Origin: C7867-006 sp964453075
Lineage (GTDB): Bacteria; Patescibacteriota; Minisyncoccia; Phycocordibacterales; DATDWN01
Reading direction: 5' to 3'
DNA: 64,000 bases
NCBI GenBank assembly: GCA_964453075.1
Contig: CAYVNM010000004.1
Location: forward strand, 4,251-68,250
A program made the translations under genes and the position numbers. Positions 8,755 through 16,498 of this stretch are shown here, piece after piece. Position 1 is the stretch's first letter, and each line of letters opens with the position of its first letter. Below the pieces are notes generated by a model. The model had not been told where the DNA came from, did not search any database, and saw only the letters and a program-made list of their open reading frames with translations.

Positions 8755-9753
8755 TTAATTTATCTTATTTAGTTTGTATTCAGCAGGAGCTTTGTTTAAA
8801 AATTCTAATAGTTTTTCTTGCGATAGTAATCCCTTTTGTGATCCGACATATTGAACAACAGATTGTGAGTTTATGGGTCCCCAAGTCAAAGCTTCTTCTA
8901 GATTTTTTCCTAAAGCCAAAGCTGATACTATGGTTGAGGCATATGAATCTCCAGCACCGGTGCGCTCTACAGGTGTGTGGGGATATATTGGCATAAACCA
9001 CATGCTGTTACTTCTTGTATCATATGCATAAGCTCCATCTATTCCATCAGTAATAACTACAATTTTTGGTCCAAAAGAAGCAAGTTTCTGAAGTAGGGTA
9101 GGCAGGTCACGACTCTCTTCACCAAGTATTCTTTGAGATTCCTCTACGTTGCAGAAAAATATCTCTGTGTTTTTATAAATTCTCTCTAAGGCTCCAATTC
9201 CGATTTTCATTTGGAAAGTGCCTGGTTGGAAAGCTAGTTTTGTTTCGGGGTTTTTTTCTATGAAATCAGCGACTTCATTATGAAAAGCTAAAGAATTTTC
9301 TCCCATAGAACTAAAATAAATCCATCGTGGTGCTGGGATACCATCTAGACTATATTGAAAAGTTTCGTGTCTAACTAGGATTGTACGATCAACGTCATAC
9401 CATAGAATATAGTGATAGTTTGTGTGTTTGCCGTTTTCTACTCTTACGTATTCTGTACTAACATTGTTTCTTTCTAGTTCAGCTACGCAATCTTTTCCAT
9501 TTTGGTCATCACCTATATATGTAAGTACTGCTGAATTGAGTCCGAGTCTTCCCGCTGATACTGCTGCATTTGGGCCGTTACCCACAGCGTTACAGATATC
9601 TACCGACTCATAGGGAACTTTGTCTCCAAAACGAAATGATAATTTACAGTTCTGATGGTCTATATCACAACTTACTTCGGCATCTTTTAATTTTATAAAA
9701 GCATCAATAGTGATATCTCCGATTGCTAGAAGATCTATTTGTTTGTTATTCAT
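8755..9753 (-). CDS. PfkB-family carbohydrate kinase
   Basis: About 332 residues. ATP-dependent kinase of the ribokinase/PfkB fold. Seen: DLLAIGDITIDAFIK at the N-terminus, GNGPNAAVSAGRLGL, and the anion-hole/catalytic motif GAGDSYASTIVSALALG. Substrate (ribose, fructose 6-phosphate or a nucleoside) cannot be decided from motifs; proximity to pentose-phosphate genes and fba fits a sugar or sugar phosphate. I prefer the ATG at 9753 over 9759 because a TATAAT on the minus strand (9766-9761) then lies exactly 7 nt upstream, matching the leaderless spacing of the divergent fba gene. Confidence 0.85.
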   Translation of the reverse strand: MNNKQIDLLAIGDITIDAFIKLKDAEVSCDIDHQNCKLSFRFGDKVPYESVDICNAVGNGPNAAVSAGRLGLNSAVLTYIGDDQNGKDCVAELERNNVSTEYVRVENGKHTNYHYILWYDVDRTILVRHETFQYSLDGIPAPRWIYFSSMGENSLAFHNEVADFIEKNPETKLAFQPGTFQMKIGIGALERIYKNTEIFFCNVEESQRILGEESRDLPTLLQKLASFGPKIVVITDGIDGAYAYDTRSNSMWFMPIYPHTPVERTGAGDSYASTIVSALALGKNLEEALTWGPINSQSVVQYVGSQKGLLSQEKLLEFLNKAPAEYKLNKIN

Positions 9754-9777
9754 ACGCATTATTATATAATAGTCTAT
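9754..9777. promoter_or_regulatory. Back-to-back overlapping leaderless promoters (pfkB-like / fba)
   Basis: The string ATTATATAAT (9761-9770) supplies a minus-strand TATAAT 7 nt before the kinase ATG and a plus-strand TATAAT (9765-9770) 7 nt before the fba ATG. The two -10 boxes overlap, so only one polymerase can open the site at a time. Confidence 0.7.
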
Positions 9778-10644
9778 ATGAAAACACTAAAGGAATGTGT
9801 AAAAGAGGCAGAGGATAAAAAATTAGCTATTGGTCATTTTAATATTTCTAATTTGGAGGCTCTGTGGGGAGTATTTCACGCGGCGCAGGCTTTGAATGTA
9901 CCAGTAATAATCGGTGTTGCTGAGGGGGAGAGGGATTTTGTGGGAGTGAAACAAGCGGTAGCTTTGGTAAAAAGTTTGCGAGAAGAATTTGATTACCCTA
10001 TTTACATTAATGCTGATCATACACATTCTTTTGAGAGGGTAAAAGAAGCTATAGATGCAGGATTTGATTCTGTTATCTATGATGGGGCTGATTTGTCTTT
10101 TGAAGAAAATGTAAAGATAACAAAACAATGTGTGGATTATGCGAGAAGTGTCGGTACTGGAGTTTTAATAGAAGGTGAGCTCGGATTCATCGGTGCGTCC
10201 TCCAAAGTCTTGGATGAAATTCCAGAAGGAGTGGGTTTGGATGATAAGTCTCTGACTGATCCAGCAAAGGCCAAAGAGTTCGTAGAGAAAACAGGTGTGG
10301 ATATGCTTGCCCCAGCAGTTGGAAACTTCCACGGCATGCTTCGAGGGGGAGTTGATCCAAAACTAAACATTGAAAGAATAAAGGAAATCATGGATGCTGT
10401 CGGTGTTCCACTTGTGTTGCATGGGGGGTCCGGTAATTCAGAAGATGATTTCAAACAGGCTATTGCAAATGGTGTTTCAATAGTGCACATCAACACAGAA
10501 ATACGTCTGGCTTACAAAAAGGGATTGATGCTCGGTCTTTCCGAAAACCCTGATGAGGTAGCACCATACAAATATCTAAAATCAGCAGTTAAGGCTGTTC
10601 AAGAGGTGGTAGATAAAAAACTAAGGTTGTTTAATAATCTCTAG
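9778..10644 (+). CDS. fba: Class II fructose-bisphosphate aldolase
   Basis: 288 residues from the ATG at 9778. Cleaves fructose 1,6-bisphosphate (or condenses the trioses) using Zn. Seen: GHFNISNLE, NADHTHSFE with the Zn His, DGADLSFEENV, IEGELGFIG, VGNFHGM with a second Zn His, LHGGSGN with a third, and HINTEIRLAYKKGL. An in-frame upstream start (9739) would place the coding region across both -10 boxes, so the leaderless ATG is preferred. A tagatose-bisphosphate aldolase cannot be fully excluded. Confidence 0.92.
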   Translation: MKTLKECVKEAEDKKLAIGHFNISNLEALWGVFHAAQALNVPVIIGVAEGERDFVGVKQAVALVKSLREEFDYPIYINADHTHSFERVKEAIDAGFDSVIYDGADLSFEENVKITKQCVDYARSVGTGVLIEGELGFIGASSKVLDEIPEGVGLDDKSLTDPAKAKEFVEKTGVDMLAPAVGNFHGMLRGGVDPKLNIERIKEIMDAVGVPLVLHGGSGNSEDDFKQAIANGVSIVHINTEIRLAYKKGLMLGLSENPDEVAPYKYLKSAVKAVQEVVDKKLRLFNNL

Positions 10645-10658
10645 ATCATTAATAGGGT

Positions 10659-10686
10659 TGATTTATTTTAAAATATCGGATACACT
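10659..10686 (+). promoter_or_regulatory. Promoter of leaderless rplY
   Basis: TTGATT (10659-10664), 17 bp, TACACT (10681-10686), 6 nt before ATG 10693. Confidence 0.7.
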
Positions 10687-10692
10687 AGCCGA

Positions 10693-11343
10693 ATGACAAA
10701 TTTAAATGCAGAGTTGAGAGATGGATCTCAAAACAATAATGCTTTGAGAGCAAAGGGTAAAATACCTGCAGTTTTTTATGGTAAAAAAACAGTCTCTACT
10801 CCAATAACAATAGAAAGAAAGGATTTTATTAAAGTTTGGAATACAGTCGGTGAGTCTGGAGTGGTAACTATTAAGACTCCAAAGGGTACAGTTGATGCAC
10901 TGATAAATGAGGTGGATATTGATCCAGTTACAGACACGCCACGACATGCTGATTTTTATGTGTTTGAAAAAGGAAAGAAAATTGAGGTTGAAGTTCCACT
11001 TGAATTCGTGGGTGTTTCACCGGCGGTTAAGGATTTGGGGGGAACTCTAGTAAAAACTCTTCACGAAATAAAGGTTTCTGCAGACCCTCAACATATTCCT
11101 CATCATATTGAGGTAGATATTTCCTCACTTGTTGATTTTCATAGTCAGATTTTGGCTTCTCAAATAGTATTGCCTACAGGTGTGGCTTTGGTTGAGTTAC
11201 CAGAGGAAGTTGTAGCTACAGCTGCAGCTCCAAAGGAAGATGAACCAGAAGAATCAGCACCAGTTGATCTATCATCTATTGAGGTAGAAAAGAAAGGTAA
11301 GAAAGATGAAGAAGGTGCCGGAGAGACTACTCCAGAAGCATAA
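10693..11343 (+). CDS. rplY: 50S ribosomal protein L25 (Ctc/TL5 long form)
   Basis: 216 residues. Binds 5S rRNA in the large subunit. N-terminal L25 domain (AELRDGSQNNNALRAKGKIPAVFYG, VDALINEVDIDPVTDTPRHADFY) followed by the beta-barrel TL5/Ctc domain (VEVPLEFVGVSPAVKDLGG, LPHHIEVDIS-like) and an acidic/Lys-rich tail. The length fits the Ctc form rather than the 94-residue E. coli form. It ends just before a hairpin that contains the start of the next gene. Confidence 0.94.
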   Translation: MTNLNAELRDGSQNNNALRAKGKIPAVFYGKKTVSTPITIERKDFIKVWNTVGESGVVTIKTPKGTVDALINEVDIDPVTDTPRHADFYVFEKGKKIEVEVPLEFVGVSPAVKDLGGTLVKTLHEIKVSADPQHIPHHIEVDISSLVDFHSQILASQIVLPTGVALVELPEEVVATAAAPKEDEPEESAPVDLSSIEVEKKGKKDEEGAGETTPEA

Positions 11344-11354
11344 AATAACTTACA

Positions 11355-11405
11355 AAAAATAACCCTTTAGTGTATAATTAAACTTATGACTAAAGGGTTA
11401 TTTTT
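11355..11405 (+). terminator. rplY terminator whose loop holds the next gene's -10 box and start codon
   Basis: Perfect 17-bp arms 11355-11371 and 11389-11405 (CCCTTTAGT / ACTAAAGGG) end in TTTTT. The 17-nt loop is GTATAATTAAACTTATG: it holds a TATAAT (11373-11378) and, 7 nt on, the ATG of the 11386 gene. Read-through RNA should fold and stop; RNA started from the internal promoter lacks the 5' arm. Confidence 0.8.
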
Positions 11406-12762
11406 GTTGCTAAATAAGCGATTTTTACTTACTTCAGCTTTTCTGATTTTTGCTTTTTCTGTGTTTTTTAATTCAACAATTCTTTTGGCCATAACGCAAG
11501 AAGAGCAGGAAGCCATATGGCGGGCGGAGCTTGAGCAGACAGAAAAAGATATTGCTAAGTGGCAATCAATACTAAACAGCACAAAGGCCAATACAGCATC
11601 TCTACAACAAGAGGCGGCTGTTCTTAATGCCAAAATAAAACAGGCACAAGCTTTGATCAAACAAAGAAATATAGCCATAGAAAAACTTGGTAAGGATATA
11701 AACAAGAAGGTCACAAAAATAGGAGAACTTGAAAACAAAATTGAAAAAGGTCACGAATCTTTGGCTCAACTGATAAGAAAAACAAATGAGATAGATGAGT
11801 TTTCTTTACCAGAAGTAATGCTTGGTAACAAAGATATATCAGAATTTTTTGCCGACGTTGATTCGTTTCAAACAATAAAAAAGGAATTGCAGGATTTATT
11901 TGTTGAAATAAGAGAGACAAAAGAAATTACAGAAAAAGAAAAGCTTGCTCTAGACAAAAAGAAAGCGGAAGAAATAGATACAAAGGCGGCAGTAGAAGCT
12001 CAGAAAAAGGAGGTAGAAAAAAATGAAAAGGAAAAACAATATTTAATACAAGTTAACAAAACTCAGGAGAAAACATACGCACAGGTTTTGGCAGAAAGAC
12101 AAGCAAAAGCAGCAGAAATTAGAGCAAAACTCTTCAAACTTGCTGGTGGTAGCGCAGCCATTCCATTTGGTACGGCTTTGACCTATGCACAAAATGCATC
12201 AGCTAAAACAGGTGTTTCTCCAGCTTTTGTCTTGGCTATTTTGACCCAAGAAAGTAGTCTCGGAGCAAATGTTGGTAAATGTTATCTAACAGATGTTACT
12301 ACCGGAGCTGGAGTTAATATAACCACCGGTAAAATCTGGACGAATCTTATGAAACCGACTCGTGATGTCCAACCATTTTTGGATATAACAGGTAGACTAG
12401 GTTTTGATCCTCTAAAAACAGTTGTTTCCTGTCCTATAGCAGGGGTCGGTGGATACGGAGGAGCGATGGGACCTGCCCAGTTTATTGCTTCTACTTGGAA
12501 AATTTTTGAAGACAGATTAAAAGATACTTTAGGACATGATGCTAATCCTTGGGTGGCAGAGGATGCGTTCATGGCATCAGCAATGTATCTAGGTGATCTA
12601 GGTGCTGGTTCTGGTACATACAGTGGGGAGATAAAAGCAGCATGTAAATACTATGGAAGTGGAGGAACAACCTGTTCATACGGAAGAAGTGTTATGAAAT
12701 TGAAGGAGGGGATACAGGCGGATATAGATTATCTTCTCCAATACGGCGTCTCCAGGAGATAA
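11386..12762 (+). CDS. Coiled-coil lytic transglycosylase-like cell-wall protein
   Basis: 458 residues. N-terminal signal/anchor (about 3-36), a long coiled coil (about 40-250; EnvC-like runs of E, K, Q), then a globular C-terminal domain with the lysozyme-like pattern FVLAILTQESSLGANVG (putative catalytic Glu) and GGYGGAMGPAQFIASTW, typical of MltB/SLT_2 murein transglycosylases. Probably cleaves peptidoglycan outside the membrane during growth or division. The 5' codons (MTKGLF) form the right arm of the rplY terminator, and the gene is leaderless. Enzymatic activity is inferred from motifs. Confidence 0.85.
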   Translation: MTKGLFLLLNKRFLLTSAFLIFAFSVFFNSTILLAITQEEQEAIWRAELEQTEKDIAKWQSILNSTKANTASLQQEAAVLNAKIKQAQALIKQRNIAIEKLGKDINKKVTKIGELENKIEKGHESLAQLIRKTNEIDEFSLPEVMLGNKDISEFFADVDSFQTIKKELQDLFVEIRETKEITEKEKLALDKKKAEEIDTKAAVEAQKKEVEKNEKEKQYLIQVNKTQEKTYAQVLAERQAKAAEIRAKLFKLAGGSAAIPFGTALTYAQNASAKTGVSPAFVLAILTQESSLGANVGKCYLTDVTTGAGVNITTGKIWTNLMKPTRDVQPFLDITGRLGFDPLKTVVSCPIAGVGGYGGAMGPAQFIASTWKIFEDRLKDTLGHDANPWVAEDAFMASAMYLGDLGAGSGTYSGEIKAACKYYGSGGTTCSYGRSVMKLKEGIQADIDYLLQYGVSRR

Positions 12763-12881
12763 ACTTTCAAATTTGGCGAACTCCTTTGTTGGACTTCAAA
12801 AAATAACCCTCACCGTACGACAAGTACGGTGAGGGTTATTTTTTTCGTCCGCCTCGGATTTCATCCAAATTATGAAAGTTT
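12761..12881 (+). repeat. Family I structured element, copy B (after transglycosylase)
   Basis: The left arm overlaps the stop codon (12760-12762). Arms are 12761-12776 and 12865-12881 (ACTTTCAAATTTGG / CCAAATTATGAAAGT). A long inner hairpin has apical CCGTAC-GACAA-GTACGG and flanking AACCCTCA/TGAGGGTT, followed by a T-run. It keeps GGCGAACTCCTTTGTT and CCTCGGATTTCATCC. It can double as the gene's terminator. Confidence 0.78.
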
Positions 12882-12950
12882 AAAAAAGACTTAATTATAG
12901 CCATATTTTGGCGTTGGGCGGGATGAAATTTATTTTTTTACTAAATTTAC

Positions 12951-12979
12951 TTGACTTATTTTGTGAGGTGTGATACGAT
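12951..12979 (+). promoter_or_regulatory. Promoter of cassette 3
   Basis: TTGACT (12951-12956), 17 bp, TACGAT (12974-12979). Roughly 90 nt of GC-rich leader separates it from the gene. The rest of 12882-13075 shows nothing else recognised. Confidence 0.75.
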
Positions 12980-13075
12980 GTAGGAGTAGTACCTTAGCGC
13001 AGTTAGAAGAGTGACGAAGACGAAGAGCAAGTCAACTTCGGCCGCACGCCCGAGGCGTGCAAGGAGGGCCGACAC

Positions 13076-13183
13076 ATGGCGACGCACGGACACGGGCCGC
13101 CGACGATGGTGGCGACTGCCCCACGAGCCAGGGGGCACATTGTGATTTGCACGACAACTTCGGCGACGGGCACGACGGCCTAG
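13076..13183 (+). CDS. Cassette 3: possible 35-residue peptide
   Basis: The ATG at 13076 follows GGAGG (13063-13067) by 8 nt and is the only start with a ribosome site. The peptide (MATHGHGPPTMVATAPRARG...) ends at TAG 13181 and is rich in Thr, Ala, His and Gly. The unit 12990-13250 is very GC-rich, unlike anything around it. A longer frame from 13057 lacks a ribosome site. Coding status is uncertain: this could instead be a structured RNA with a promoter and terminator. Confidence 0.4.
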   Translation: MATHGHGPPTMVATAPRARGHIVICTTTSATGTTA

Positions 13184-13216
13184 CGCGACGACGAGAGCGC
13201 CGGCCACGGGCAACAC

Positions 13217-13252
13217 GACCGGGAGGGGTTTACACAACCCTCTCGGTCTTTT
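13217..13252 (+). terminator. Terminator of cassette 3
   Basis: GACCGGGAGGGG (13217-13228) pairs with CCCTCTCGGTC (to 13248) with a few G-U pairs, then TTTTC. Confidence 0.8.
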
Positions 13253-13272
13253 CTATTATCTAAAATTCGTTC

Positions 13273-13301
13273 TTGCAAAAAATGGCTGATTTTGGTAGAG
13301 T
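13273..13301 (+). promoter_or_regulatory. Probable rpmE promoter, cut by the scaffold gap
   Basis: TTGCAA (13273-13278), 17 bp, TAGAGT (13296-13301), 2 nt before the N run. Leaderless spacing would put the start about 7 nt later, so little real sequence may be missing. Confidence 0.5.
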
Positions 13302-13303
13302 AT

Positions 13304-13403
13304 NNNNNNNNNNNNNNNNNNNNNNNNNNNNNNNNNNNNNNNNNNNNNNNNNNNNNNNNNNNNNNNNNNNNNNNNNNNNNNNNNNNNNNNNNNNNNNNNN
13401 NNN
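13304..13403. other. Assembly gap (100 N)
   Basis: Exactly 100 N, a standard placeholder of unknown true length. It falls between a -10-like box and the rpmE ATG. Confidence 0.98.
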
Positions 13404-13661
13404 ATGAAAAAAGACATACATCCGCAAAATTATAGACCAGTGCTATTTATAGACAACTCAAACAAAGCTGAGTTTGTTATTTCGTCTACAGTAGCAACTA
13501 CAGAAACTGGCAAAGCAAAGGATGGAAAGGAATATCCTATTTATAGACTTGAAATTTCAAGTGCTTCACATCCTTTTTACACAGGGAATGAGAAGACTCT
13601 GGATTCTGCTGGAAGAGTGGAGAAATTCCGAGCAAAACAAGCAAAGGTTGTTAAAAAATAA
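13404..13661 (+). CDS. rpmE2: 50S ribosomal protein L31 type B
   Basis: 85 residues. MKKDIHPQNYRPVLFIDNS, then SSASHPFYTGNEKTLDSAGRVEKF match the L31 family; SHPFYTG is diagnostic. No CxxC pair is present, so it is the zinc-independent (type B) form. The Lys-rich C-terminus is typical. The start codon abuts the N gap; MKKDIHP is the normal family start, so the gene looks complete. Confidence 0.92.
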   Translation: MKKDIHPQNYRPVLFIDNSNKAEFVISSTVATTETGKAKDGKEYPIYRLEISSASHPFYTGNEKTLDSAGRVEKFRAKQAKVVKK

Positions 13662-13672
13662 AGATTTAAAAC

Positions 13673-13700
13673 AAAAAAAGCGAAAAAGGTCGCTTTTTTT
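13673..13700 (+). terminator. rpmE terminator
   Basis: AAAAAAAGCGA (13673-13683) and TCGCTTTTTTT (13690-13700) form a perfect 11-bp stem. The prfA -10 box TATACT (13703-13708) follows at once. Confidence 0.9.
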
Positions 13701-13721
13701 GCTATACTGAAATCAACATTT

Positions 13722-14696
13722 ATGGACTTAGACAAATATCTACAAAACAATAAAACATCTTATCTTGCTGAAACTTACAAAAAACTTGAGAAGGAAGAAA
13801 TTTCTACAAGAGAGATGATAGAGGGTGATCCATCACTTGCTGATTTGGCGCATGCTGAATTGAAAGATTTAGAGATACAAAAAGAAGCCATAATGAAGCA
13901 AATGGAAGAAATCTTGAAAGAGGATGAGAAAGAAGAAGAGTTTCCAAACGAAATAATATTGGAAGTAAGAGCAGGTGCTGGTGGAGAGGAGGCGTCACTT
14001 TTTGCTGAGGAATTGGCCCAGATGTATAACAAATACGCAGAAAACCAAGGTTGGTCAGTGCATCCTATAGATGAGTCCAGGAGTGCAGTAGGTGGTTACA
14101 AGGAAGCATCTTTTGAAATAAGAGGTAAGGGGGTTTATAAAGATTTGAGATTTGAAACTGGTGTTCATAGAGTACAAAGAATTCCAGCCACAGAGAAGAT
14201 GGGTAGGGTACACACATCCACCGCGACTGTTGCTGTTCTTCCTGTACGCAAGAAAACCACAGTAGATATAAAACCAGCAGATATTGAAATAGAAACATCA
14301 AGGTCCGGAGGCGCGGGTGGGCAGAATGTGAACAAGGTGGAAACAGCTGTCAGAATAATTCACAAACCAACAGGCATAGATGTGCGTTCAACCGCAGAGA
14401 GAAGTCAGCTCAAAAACCGTGAGAGAGCCATGTCTATTTTGACTGCTAAATTGCAGATGTTAAAAGATGAAGAAGAGGCCAAAAAGTATTCAGCGGATAG
14501 GAAGAATCAAGTGGGCACAGCTGATAGGTCAGAGAAAATCAGAACATATAATATTTTGCAGGATCGCATAACAGACCATCGTATAAAACAGTCGTGGCAT
14601 AACATAGAGAAAATAATGGCAGGTGAAATAAGTCCAGTTTTGGAGGCAATGGCTAGCTATAATGGGCAAGAAGTGGAGGGGAGTGACGAGGAGTAA
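13722..14696 (+). CDS. prfA: Peptide chain release factor 1
   Basis: 324 residues, shorter at the N-terminus than the usual ~360. Terminates translation at UAA/UAG. Seen: the catalytic GGQ in SGGAGGQNVNKVETAVR and the stop-reading loop HRVQRIPATEKMGRVHTS, whose PxT (PAT) identifies RF1 rather than RF2. RF2 must be encoded elsewhere because UGA stops are used here. No hemK/prmC follows; instead a family II element abuts the stop. Confidence 0.95.
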   Translation: MDLDKYLQNNKTSYLAETYKKLEKEEISTREMIEGDPSLADLAHAELKDLEIQKEAIMKQMEEILKEDEKEEEFPNEIILEVRAGAGGEEASLFAEELAQMYNKYAENQGWSVHPIDESRSAVGGYKEASFEIRGKGVYKDLRFETGVHRVQRIPATEKMGRVHTSTATVAVLPVRKKTTVDIKPADIEIETSRSGGAGGQNVNKVETAVRIIHKPTGIDVRSTAERSQLKNRERAMSILTAKLQMLKDEEEAKKYSADRKNQVGTADRSEKIRTYNILQDRITDHRIKQSWHNIEKIMAGEISPVLEAMASYNGQEVEGSDEE

Positions 14697-14702
14697 AGTG
14701 TA

Positions 14703-14870
14703 AAATGTTTTGCTAATAAATTTTCAGAGCAACCTTAAAAATTCCAGCAGAATTTTTAAGGCCAGTCCTCACCCTCCATCCGTCAAGAGCCCTTCGGATA
14801 ACCTCAGGGTCATTGACGGAACCGTGCTGGAGGGTTGCGGGGTCTCTGAAAAATTATTAGCAAAACATTT
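14703..14870 (+). repeat. Family II structured element, copy a (after prfA)
   Basis: Starts 6 nt after the prfA stop. Closing arms 14703-14719 and 14854-14870 are a perfect 17 bp. Inside: CCTTAAAAATT/AATTTTTAAGG hairpin with conserved loop CCAGCAG, then a long stem with CCCTCCA/TGGAGGG and CCGTCAA/TTGACGG. Single-stranded motifs shared with copy b: GGCC-GTCCTC, GTCAAGAGCC, GGTCATTGAC, TGCGGGGTCTC. Confidence 0.78.
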
Positions 14871-14891
14871 ACTAGATGCACGAGATTTTTA

Positions 14892-14922
14892 GAAAAACGG
14901 CCTGTTTTAGGTCTTTTTTGTT
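14892..14922 (+). terminator. Terminator after family II copy a
   Basis: AAAACGGCCT, loop GTTTT, AGGTC followed by TTTTTT. It closes the prfA unit before cassette 4. Confidence 0.6.
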
Positions 14923-14940
14923 GTTTTTGAGTTAAAAAAC

Positions 14941-14969
14941 TTGACATATATAGTAAAAAGGTGTATAGT
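14941..14969 (+). promoter_or_regulatory. Promoter of cassette 4
   Basis: TTGACA (14941-14946), 17 bp, TATAGT (14964-14969). A full consensus -35. Confidence 0.85.
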
Positions 14970-15035
14970 TCAAAGAGGACTAGCTATTCACTTGGGGATG
15001 GTCTCCAGTGTGGTATAGCTAGGTCAGGAGCCCAC

Positions 15036-15536
15036 ATGACTTCTGCAATCGCCTTCCGTGCACCCGCTGAAGTGGATCACGATATCCAGGTCAGTGGCTA
15101 CACCTGCTTTCCTGAATCGAGGTGGAGAGAAGCAATTCTCTTCTATCTCTTCGGGATGTGGGGCAACCGTGAGCGCGTGGCGTATCGCCCGAAGATCTCT
15201 TTCGGCGATATCACGTTGCGACTCGGGGACGGCGAGTACTACGCGTACGGACACGCGCAAGTACCCGAGAACATCCCGCCGCTCGACAGCAACGACCTGG
15301 TGGAAACATCGGGTGAGCAAGCTGAGGTCGAGGTTGCGTTGGTCCGCTTCGTGAAAGATGAGCGGATCAGACAGCTTCGTCTTCGCCTGCCGTTGGTGTC
15401 GGACGACGTCGCGACCCTCGTCCTTTGGAAGAAGGCGAGACGGGGCGAGTACGGCTACGCGGGCATCGGTCTCCCATACTCATGGGGAACCAAGGGCCCG
15501 TGGTGGACGCGCGAGGAGTTCGAGCGCGGACTCTAA
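15036..15536 (+). CDS. Cassette 4: 166-residue hypothetical protein
   Basis: ATG 15036 follows AGGAG (15026-15030) by 5 nt; the longer in-frame start at 14961 would lie within the -10 box and is rejected. The product is soluble-looking, rich in Arg, Glu, Trp and Tyr, and ends with GLPYSWGTKGPWWTREEF. No signal peptide or known motif. GC content rises steeply along the gene (well above 55% in the second half) against AT-rich prfA and rpsB, with matching GC-ending codons. Recent transfer is likely. No family recognised. Confidence 0.75.
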   Translation: MTSAIAFRAPAEVDHDIQVSGYTCFPESRWREAILFYLFGMWGNRERVAYRPKISFGDITLRLGDGEYYAYGHAQVPENIPPLDSNDLVETSGEQAEVEVALVRFVKDERIRQLRLRLPLVSDDVATLVLWKKARRGEYGYAGIGLPYSWGTKGPWWTREEFERGL

Positions 15537-15574
15537 GGTCTTCGGACAGCCACCTTTGAGAGCTGTCCATTCAC

Positions 15575-15605
15575 GGGCGCCGGTCAACATGACGGCGCCC
15601 TTTTT
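15575..15605 (+). terminator. Terminator of cassette 4
   Basis: GGGCGCCG (15575-15582) with CGGCGCCC (15593-15600), then TTTTT. The loop region GTCAACATGA is shared with the cassette 5 hairpin. Confidence 0.9.
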
Positions 15606-15662
15606 CGTATACGGATAAGTGGTTGCAAGATATTTGCCTTTCTGATAGGATGTATTTCACAT

Positions 15663-16400
15663 ATGACAGACAAAACAAACGCCGCAAACATCACTTTGAA
15701 GACAGATAACAGCGTGGTAGACGCTCTTTTTTCTGTTGGGGCACACTTTGGCTTTATAAAATCTAGACGACACCCAAGTACAAAACCTTTCATTTTTGGG
15801 GTTAAAAACAAAATTGAGATTTTTGACCTAGAAAAGACAAGTCAGTCTTTGAACAAGGCACTAGAATTTGTTCAAGATCTTGGTTCTAGAAACGCAAAAA
15901 TCCTATTTGTTAGTGGTAAGAACGAGGCAAAATCTGCTATTACTTTGACCGCTGAAAGTATCAATATGCCATACGTGGCTGGTAGATTTATTGGTGGTAC
16001 TTTGACCAATTTTCCAGAAATTCGTAAAAGAGTAGAAAAGCTTGAATCCCTTGTGTCACAAAAAGAAAAAGGTGAACTTGTTAAATATACAAAGAAAGAA
16101 AGACTACTTATTGATCGTGAAATAAATAGATTGAGAGAGTTTTTCTTTGGTTTGAGCGTTATGAAGAATCTTCCAGCAGCTCTGTTTGTAGTAGATAGCA
16201 AGAAAGAGTCTATAGCAGTAAAAGAAGCAAAGATGATGGGAATTCCAGTTATCAGTTTGTCTGGTACAGACAACAACCTAAATGAAGTAGATTTTCCAAT
16301 TCCAGGCAATGATGCAAGTCGAACAAGTATAGAATTTTTCCTACACAAGATAGCGGAAGGCTACAAAGCTGGTCAAATGAAGAAACCAGCAACAGCTTAA
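15663..16400 (+). CDS. rpsB: 30S ribosomal protein S2
   Basis: 245 residues. Binds S1/16S rRNA on the small subunit. Seen: VGAHFGFIKSRRHPSTKPFIFG, VSGKNEAKSAI, RFIGGTLTNFPEIRKRVEKLE, PAALFVVDSKKESIAVKEAKMMGIPVISLSGTDNN and the IPGNDASRTSIEFFL end. Promoter-like TTGCAA-17-TAGGAT precedes it, 11 nt before the ATG. The rpsB-tsf order is the usual bacterial one. Confidence 0.96.
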   Translation: MTDKTNAANITLKTDNSVVDALFSVGAHFGFIKSRRHPSTKPFIFGVKNKIEIFDLEKTSQSLNKALEFVQDLGSRNAKILFVSGKNEAKSAITLTAESINMPYVAGRFIGGTLTNFPEIRKRVEKLESLVSQKEKGELVKYTKKERLLIDREINRLREFFFGLSVMKNLPAALFVVDSKKESIAVKEAKMMGIPVISLSGTDNNLNEVDFPIPGNDASRTSIEFFLHKIAEGYKAGQMKKPATA

Positions 16401-16498
16401 TCTGAATTTCTCGGAAATCTACCTAGAGGGTTTGGTGTGTTTTACTCAGGTTTAATGTTATTATAATTATATTAAAGTTAATTTAACTAGATAAAAAT

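Noticed and set aside
13057..13263. A 68-codon alternative frame in cassette 3
   Set aside because: No ribosome site precedes it, and it runs through the terminator hairpin.
14961..15035. N-terminal extension of the cassette 4 protein
   Set aside because: The proposed start lies inside the -10 box, upstream of any possible transcript start.
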